Assembly: GCA_023853785.1 (NCBI GenBank)
Contig: JAJIRX010000920.1
Coordinates: 62,001-126,000, forward strand
Direction: 5' to 3'
Source of the DNA: Psilocybe azurescens
Lineage: Eukaryota > Basidiomycota > Agaricomycetes > Agaricales > Agrocybaceae
Length of the DNA: 64,000 nt
Both the position numbers and the translations under genes were made by a program. Each line of letters begins with the position of its first letter. Within the stretch, counting starts at the first letter, position 1. A model generated the notes under the pieces. It saw only the letters and a program-made list of their open reading frames with translations, searched no databases and was not told where the DNA came from. Shown piece after piece: positions 57,275-64,000 of this stretch.

Positions 57275-59712
57275 CTAAAGTAGTTCTAATTGTCTCTGAA
57301 TTAGCGTCACTGTCTGAACTGACCATTCTCCTTCAGGTAAAATCTGGGGCACCGTCGATTTTACACTTCGAGAAGGAGCCGCCCTCAAAGGGCGATCTCT
57401 CCTGTAAAACACTCTCGAAAGGAGCAGGCCGCGTGGATAAGAAAAGCCTGAAAAACCCAAGATCTTGCTTGACATCAGGAGGGAGAACAAATGACCAAGG
57501 GGTAGCGCCGCCATCACCGTGGCCGATTGCCAGAGTAGATCGAGGAGGAAGAGGCGCATCTACCTTTGTCGTTTGAGCATACTTACCTGCTCCTATTGGA
57601 GGCAGATACCATCCGACTGTCAAATCCAATGAGTTAAGTACTTGTAGAGATTGAAAAACGTAGATATCTCACCTATCGTCAGATCCGCAGGGTCGAAGTA
57701 GAAAAGGTATGGGTATAACGCACGATTTAAGCTATTGTTGTGTATTGTAATCCCCAGCGGTGCATCTTCATCGACAACGACTGTGGCCGGTTCTTCTGCC
57801 ATGAGATTCTGTCCAGTAGGTATAAACACCTTGTCGAACTCCTCGGTCATCTCCGCTGAGAGTTTGTGAAGCTCCATAGACACATCGTTGAATTGACACG
57901 GTGAACTGCGGGTGAGGATATAATAGAAATGAAGGGAGGCTTTGACAACGTTGCGGATAGTCTCAACATCGTCGGCCTCGGCTGTATATCGCATACGGGA
58001 GCCAATATGTGGAGCGACCAAAGGATTATGCTGGTCAAAGTAAACGATTCTATCAAGTACAGTGAGTTCCAGGTCGCAGCACTGCCGAGTGTCGACAAGC
58101 ACAACAGATGATTTGGATCGCAAATCAGAAGGAAATATCGATCCTAGCCAAGCCCGATCCGTACTATAGACGTAGATACTGTTATTCGCAAGTCGGTCCA
58201 GTTTTGAGTAAAAGAGAAGAGGTAGTCGAAATGTAGGACTATCCGGAGGTAAGATAAGAACAGAGGAAAGAGCATCTACGTGTGCAACCATGAAGTATCC
58301 CAGACACGGATTAGGCTGCGTAGGAGTTTCTATTAAGTTGGTGGCATGGGCAGCAAAGCGGGAGCCTATAGTGATCCCCTGAGCTGAACCAGCCTGCAGA
58401 ATCGTTTCTTGTTTTTCTTTATCTCGTTTCGTCAATATCATGGATTTGTCGGCACCACAAACCTGATTGTTGAACAATCGCCAGTGTATGCCATCGCCCT
58501 CGCAGTGTGGCGTTTGTCTATGTTATAAATATACTACAATTAATTTCGAGGCTCCAAAAATTATTCCTGGATCAAGGCCGCACCTCTCTGGCATCTTGAG
58601 CTTGTGCATCAGCGAGACGTAAGTCAGATTTCCTATGCCCTCCCTTTCTAGAACTTTCAGGAGATGCCGTGTGAAAAGGCCCCGCTTTGTTTTTGGATCT
58701 TCAAGGGCGAAATTTTCTCGTCCACAAGCGGCGAGCAGCACATGTGATCTTTGGTGTTTTTTGAGAGGTCTTTCGGAGCCATGCGTCCTCCCTCTCGAGC
58801 CGGAGAATAAGATGCTGACATCCGAGTGGCTGTTGACCGCAGGAGGATTTACAATGCTTCGGACGGCATAACGCTCCTGTTTTGCGCTTCGTACCATCCC
58901 AGCTGAGCTGCAACAATCAAGAATCACAGTCTGATATGGAAAAGATCAACACAAGGCTATGACAGGAACAGAATCAATTCTGAAAAGCTCACGATGTTGT
59001 TCCCTTTCAGGTCTGCTATCTGACTCAACAAGACCGAAATTGTGCGATCGGGAATACCTGAAACGACGCCTTGGTCATCCTGTCTCCGAACGCCATCCAT
59101 GCCCGTCAAAGTTCCGATGTCGCTCGGGCACAACATTTCAATGTTCCCGGTCGGGGTTATCCAGTCGTCCCACTCTACAGGTTTTTGTGTCTGTGCGCCG
59201 TGACCAGCAAAATAGAAAATAATGGCAGCTTCGTCCCTGTGGTACGCAGCGTTATCGCGAAGCCAGATGAAAGAGGAGATAATGGCCCTCCGAGAGGCTT
59301 CTTCGTCCCGCAGGCTGCAGATGTTTTGCTTGGGTACATTCAGGCGCGTTTTGAGATAACCCTCGAAGGCGTCCGCATCCGCTGCGGCTCCAGTGAGATT
59401 GTCATATTCTTGCGAGCTGTATTTATTGATTCCTATGATGACTGCAAGGATAGGTGGGGGTCTTTCACTTTGTGGTGGTCACACACGAGTCAGTTAGATA
59501 TGTCACTTATCAAAGAATTTCTTTTCGACTCACAAAGATGGAAAATATGGATAACATTCGCGGGGGCTGGGAATATTTTCTTCAGATGTAAATGATGATA
59601 TACGTAGTCGGAGTTGGATCTGAAGCTGAGATGGCTGCCGCTCTCCTTTGAAGTTATTCGACTTGAGGCCTGAAGCTGCCCTGAAGATAGGATAGATATC
59701 AGCAAGCGTCAT
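57275..59712 (-). CDS. Caspase-domain (metacaspase-related) protease with C-terminal extension
   Basis: The caspase p20 fold is clear: AVIIGINKYSSQEYDNLTGA, ADAFEGYLKTRLNVPKQNIC, then AAIIFYFAGHGAQTQ with the catalytic His, and TVILDCCSSAGMVRS with the catalytic Cys (metacaspases usually have DCCHSG). SHVLLAACGRENFALEDPKT and GLFTRHLLKVLE follow; splicing near 58589 (GTGCGG...ACATAG) gives MPERQTPHCEGDGIHWRLFN. The C-terminal extension (about 280 residues, YFMVAHVDALSSVLILPPDS ... FFNL, WYLPPIGAGKYAQ, LGFFRLFLSTRPAPF) is shared by many mushroom caspase-domain proteins. Near the end one extra base in 57339-57342 shifts the frame; the corrected tail is EGEWSVQTVTLIQRQLELL with stop 57275-57277. 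The N-terminal exon (start 59712 assumed) is uncertain. Likely an Arg/Lys-specific protease; role unknown. Confidence 0.88.
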
Positions 59713-60459
59713 CTAGGCCCTAAAAGCGAGGAACCTTACCTTGGGGGGGAATCCAAGCCTTTTAAAGCATAATCAGAACATATAAATAATGGACCTGTGA
59801 CGATAGCGCACCTGTCGTGACGAGATTGTTGCGATGGGTGAGAGTATTGTCACACGAGATTAGATTTATGAGAGGTTGAGAGGGAGGTTGGTTGATGGGA
59901 AGACAGCTTGAAAAGTGGGGTTCGTATTTCTTGTTCTTACATTGTACAAAATAGAGTCCTTATATACATTGAGGTGGACTATGAAGCTAGAGGAGTAGAT
60001 ACTGCAGAGGAGGAGTAATTACAAGTATATGACATAGAATAAAGGAGTCAGGGAGTAAAGGAGGAGAAGGTAGAATGAAGAATAGTGACGAAGTATGGTA
60101 CAGGATACAAAGGGATGATTAAAGATGAGAGATAAGATAGTAATGCAGAAAGATAAGATCAAAGAGTTACGAAAAGATCACGTATTCGCTACAGGACCTG
60201 TGCCAGGTCCGGTGCTGTGTAAATAGTTGATTGCCGTGAGAAAAGTATTATCATTCCCGGTTTCACTCATCACAAGTTCATTCTCGGAAGCATCTATAAT
60301 CACCAGCCGATGGAGTCGTCTGCGAAATCTACTCCTGCTTTACCAGCTTACAAGGCAGAAATTTTCTAGTCTTTCTTTTATTCAAGCAGTACGTAAAGAT
60401 ACAACACACAATACACCTCTCTCAGATAGCGTCCCCAGCCGAGCTCACTTTAAACTGTA
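59713..60459. other. Intergenic, purine-rich
   Basis: About 750 bases upstream of the caspase-like gene. Bases 59985-60170 are strikingly A/G-rich on the plus strand (gaggagtaa-type words), probably promoter or low-complexity DNA. No gene recognised. Confidence 0.4.
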
Positions 60460-60974
60460 AGCTTTTCGGTGATTGGAGGTAGCACCGCTGCACATAACGA
60501 GGTAACGATATTCCGTTTAATCTTATTACTATTATGGTGAAAGATATTGAATGGCAATATAGCAAAGCATAAACTGCGGCAATAGCCAACGCACCCGTTT
60601 CTAATAGTGCTTTCAAAGATACCGACTGTCGCTTGGATAGCGGGACTAGAGTCTCTAGAGCAGATTTTGTCAAGCGCTTATTTTGTACACAGAATAAAAG
60701 TGCCTTAACTGCTGTATCTGCATTCGCAGTGTTATGTACCATCACCCAAGCCTAAAATCATGCGTTATACCTTTGATATATTGTCGACAATGGCAAGCTT
60801 AAGCCTATCGCCACACCCAAGGGACGCGAAGTATTTCTTTACAGACTTGGCCTTTACTTCCGAGTGCACGGTCCCCCGCACGGTGCGCTCTAGGAGGAGC
60901 CTCTCTGTCCACATAGCGATGTAACCATTGGTACCAGTCACAAGAACTTTGTCTCCTTTTGATATGGCTGGCAT
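60460..60974 (-). pseudogene. Decayed extended SDR copy, 5' part only
   Basis: The first exon is well preserved: MPAISKGDKVLVTGTNGYIA from 60974, then LLLERTVRGTVHSEVKAKSV (two residues missing between ER and TVRG) and SLGCGDRLKLAIVDNISK. The second exon is almost unrecognisable, and the third survives as PAIQATVGIFESTIRNG, matching PAVQGTVGILKSAVKNG-type sequence of the neighbouring intact SDR. After about 60480 nothing of the catalytic Ser/YxxxK region or C-terminus remains. A 5' fragment with a deletion, so a pseudogene. It lies directly downstream of the intact SDR in the same orientation, which suggests a tandem duplicate that decayed. Confidence 0.75.
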
Positions 60975-61779
60975 AATGGACGAATGAACATCATCAGCCG
61001 AATGTATATAACACAGCGGCCGGATTTCTCTCCTGTAGGCTTGATTCCGTCAACGTAAGCCACATTACCTTTTGACTCGTATTCGAGCCAGTACCGAATG
61101 GTCTATCATAAATAATCCCAGCAGATGCCTGATTTGTTCAGTGATTAGGATAGAGAAATTCGCATGCTTTATAATCAATGAGACGAGAGCCTGATGTCGT
61201 TACAAACCTTTGCTTTAAGTGTAAATATGTATATAGTTCATAATAGGAGCGTCTGAAATTGGCCACAATGTAATTTTAAAGTAAAAATAGCAGCCAGCAA
61301 TTGACGCAAAGATAAGGAAGCTATTGCGACATGAAAGTGCCAGCAGGTGACGAGGTTTAGTGGCCCACGATGATAACATACCTATCAAATGGCTCCTGAT
61401 TTAACTCAACATCTACCAGTGTATCATCCTATACGGGAAAAGATCAAGAGTATCTTCTGTAGTTTCCAGCTCATTGTGCTCAAGATTGTTTCCGGCTTCG
61501 TGTTGTTGAAGAGATTCTAGTGGAGTCAATAAGTGCTCACGCCACTACCGTGACTGCTTAGCGCTTTAGCCCCAGTCGAACCAAATTATAAACTATTACT
61601 GTGTTTTGTTTTGCTTGTATTATTCTCTCAGTTCCGCACTCACAGAGTTGGCATACCATAGTTTCCGGATGAACACTAGTCTCAGGGACAATATCATACA
61701 GTAAGTAGTACCTTCACTTCATGATTCCTTCTTTCCCGAATGACCGCATTTTGCACACTCATTCTGCTAGCTAGTGGTA
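60975..61779. other. Intergenic between SDR pseudogene and intact SDR
   Basis: About 800 bases with no open frame of interest and no recognised repeat. Confidence 0.4.
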
Positions 61780-63272
61780 TTACCAACCTCGCCTGGCAAA
61801 GTCTTCCAAGGTATCCTTGGTCGTCTCCAGTTTGGTGTGGAACTTGATGCCGAGGATTCGCTGTTCTTTCGATTTATCGTAAGAAATGTTGATGACCCTT
61901 GTTCCGTCAAGTATTTCGGGATGTCCGACGGGGAGCTTGTGTGAAGAAATAGGGGAGGGCGATATGGAGTTGGCGGCGGCAACTGGATTGGTATTAGAAC
62001 CGTGAACAAGCGTCAACTTCTCATCAAGACTTACGCCACTCTTGCCAAATATATCCTCCTATCAAACGTAATTTGCTCTCAGTACATTCACTCGAGCACA
62101 CGAAATCAAATACCTTCTGTAGTGATGATTCGCTCTCCTCCCGCTTCGGACTTTTCCAGAGCTAATACATGTCCCAGTGCGGTATCACGGACGTCGACCC
62201 AGGAGTTAGAGTCAGAAAGTGCCTCCTTGGTGCTAGGAGTTCCAGCAACGACGTGATTATACCAGATCTGTAGAGAGGTATTGAGTGTGGACACCGATTT
62301 TACATTGTGAATCGGCGGCTACAATTCAGAGTATTAATTCAAAGGACGTTAGAACTATGAAAAGCGAAATACCCCAAAGACCTGTCATCGAAAGGCTTAT
62401 CAGCCCAGCATGAATTTTTAAAATTCCGCGGGAGAGTGCTTACAAAGGGTGGGTTTATGACAGCCAGGTCCCATTGGACCTCATTCTTGTGCTTCTCGTG
62501 ATATTCCCATGCTCCTGAAAAGAAGTTCAAATACGGATGTTCATTCACGCGAATAAGATAAGAGGCGTACCTTTCTCTGCCAATGTTTTGGAGGCACGAT
62601 ATATAGTCATTGGCGGGGTGTTCGATCCCTGTTCTTCAACTTGCTTTGGAGAAAGGGTGTTCCAATCGAGTTCACTGAATTTGGTTGGCTTGTCCGGTGG
62701 GGACATGATGGATGCACATGATGAAGTGATGACCACGCGTTTGACTTTGTCTCTTGCAGAGTATGGTTTGGTGAGTGTGATTCAAGACGAAATAGATGAA
62801 TAGCTTACCCGTTCTTGACCGCACTTTTGAGAATGCCTACTGTCCCCTGAACAGCGGGTCTAAGAAATTCTAGGATAGTTATGAGAACCATGAGCATTCT
62901 ATTGCTGATATGGCCTACCCTCTGGATCCTTTACGTTAGCGTGGAATGGAGATGCCATATGCGCAATTGCATCCACGCCTTTAACAGCCTCATCAAAGGC
63001 TCCTTCCTAGCCCGCACATCAAATTCAGTTTTGCCATTAGAGATAAAGATTTTATGCCATACCTTAACGATATCCTCGACAATAAATGTCTCAAGCTTAT
63101 CACCAAGTCCGATAGAGTTAAAGTAGTCCTTCATAAACTTGGCCTTGTCTTCTGAACGCACGGTTCCGCGAACAGAATATCCGCGCTCTAGAAACAGATA
63201 AACCGCCCACATTGCGATGTATCCGTTAGCTCCAGAAACGAGGACTTTATCGCCTTTCGTGATTGTGGGCAT
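61780..63272 (-). CDS. Extended SDR, NAD(P)-dependent reductase type
   Basis: Seven or so exons read MPTITKGDKVLVSGANGYIA (Rossmann motif) from 63272, SVRGTVRSEDKAKFMKDYF, GAFDEAVKGVDAIAHMASPF, KRVVITSSCASIM (catalytic Ser), MTIYRASKTLAEK (Tyr-x-x-x-Lys), AWEYHEKHKNEVQWDLAVIN, LNTSLQIWYNHVVAGTPSTK, WVDVRDTALGHVLALEKSEA, GGYIWQEW and a last exon AAANSISPSPISSHKLPVGH ending TLEDFARRGW with TAA at 61780-61782. About 340 residues, with all key residues present. It is of the same subfamily as the plus-strand SDR at 25868 but clearly diverged. Reduces a carbonyl substrate with NAD(P)H; identity unknown. One decayed copy lies just downstream and another, closer in sequence, at 28226. Confidence 0.88.
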
Positions 63273-64000
63273 TGTAGATGTTAAGAAGAAGAGATCAGTG
63301 AGACAGGGGAAAGAATTGGTTATGTACTTATCTGCAATTTGTAATCAAATCAGTTCAAAATCGATGTATAACCATTTATAGATCAACAGTTTACATGCAT
63401 GTTAGATTGGAGTTCACCGTCGACGATGGTAAAATTCATCCCCAAGCGGTAGGGCCTATGGCCGGTTAGAACTTGAAAAAAATCCAACTTTTAGAGTACG
63501 ACCTGAGCAGCTTGCGAATATACCGCTCTAGCTTTCGACTTGTGAGGGGTTGACACTGGTGGAGAAGCGATGGAAATGGGAGCAGGGGTCAGAAAGCAAT
63601 AAAATCATAGAATGTATTTGCCCTCCTACAGTGGATCATTCACCGTTCTTATAATCATCAGCCCACGAGTCTCGGTGAGTTGAAACATCTATAACGGACT
63701 CGGAGGCGACAGTAGAGATGATCTTCGACTTACTAAGTCTTGCTTGACGGAAATTATCCTGAATTGAATGGATTGACCTGCAATATCATGACGACAACAA
63801 AGTTTCTACAGATCGGGCGTTGTAGAGAAGATCTCTCTGTGACTTTCTCCAGTTTTCCAGAGTATATTCGGTATTGACTTTGTTAAGAGAACGAGAACCT
63901 AGTCGAACCCAAGTTGAACCATTTAACTCTCATGGGTCCTGGCAGGCGAGCAACTAGGAAGAAATGGAATCGCATGCGTCACGTGCCATACAAAAATCGA
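63273..64000. other. Upstream region of the SDR gene, right edge
   Basis: About 730 bases. No gene recognised; the window ends here. Confidence 0.4.

Noticed and set aside
55478..63272. A diterpenoid biosynthetic cluster (GGPP synthase plus SDRs, with a P450 elsewhere)
   Set aside because: No terpene cyclase or prenyltransferase is visible, the P450 is 45 kb away, and one SDR locus is a dead fragment. Distance and content do not support a cluster.

Overview
This is a piece of nuclear genome from a basidiomycete fungus, most likely a mushroom-forming Agaricomycete. The evidence is intron-dense genes with short GT-AG introns (about 45-70 nt), multi-exon P450, caspase-like, F-box, BTB, TKL-kinase and SDR genes of the kind mushrooms expand, an intron-bearing tRNA-Arg(ACG), and a U6 snRNA gene. 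I found no bacterial, viral or clear transposon coding region. All calls come from reading translations and splice signals by eye; no database search was run.

Layout. 1-7.3 kb: a gene running off the left edge, a dienelactone-hydrolase-family enzyme (-), a Bud21/UTP16-like nucleolar protein (+), an SRPK-type kinase relic that has lost its catalytic core (+), and checkpoint kinase Chk1 (-). 8.4-17.5 kb: a 14-exon cytochrome P450 (+) and the eIF2alpha kinase GCN2 (+). 17.7-24.7 kb: tRNA-Arg (-), a family-16-type protein methyltransferase (+), a small unrecognised gene (-), a TKL-like kinase (+), an F-box protein (-) and U6 snRNA (+). 25.9-33 kb: an intact NAD(P)-dependent extended SDR, a decayed SDR copy, a small membrane protein and a kinase-like gene with apparent micro-exons. 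33.3-39 kb: ribosomal protein eL8, Elongator subunit ELP6 and a BTB protein. 39-46.8 kb is gene-poor, with a small hydrophilic glycine-rich protein. 46.9-49 kb: a long serine-rich protein. 53.6-63.3 kb, all on the minus strand: an acyl-CoA thioesterase-like protein, GGPP synthase, a caspase-like protease, a second decayed SDR and a second intact SDR.

Connections. GCN2, ELP6 (tRNA wobble modification), eL8, the UTP16-like protein and tRNA-Arg all concern translation, but they look like scattered housekeeping genes, not an operon-like unit. Five kinase-type loci (SRPK relic, Chk1, GCN2, TKL, pseudokinase-like) lie within 29 kb. GGPP synthase and two SDRs are within 8 kb of each other, but no terpene synthase or prenyltransferase was seen, so a diterpenoid cluster is not supported. 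The SDR family appears at both ends as an intact gene followed by a decayed copy, in mirror orientation.

Main caution. At least fourteen single-base length differences in short homopolymers break otherwise well-conserved reading frames, including those of eL8, GCN2 and ELP6. Because eL8 is expected to be essential, sequencing or assembly indels are the simplest explanation, and they should be checked before any of these genes is called a pseudogene. I did not find a convincing new biological system.
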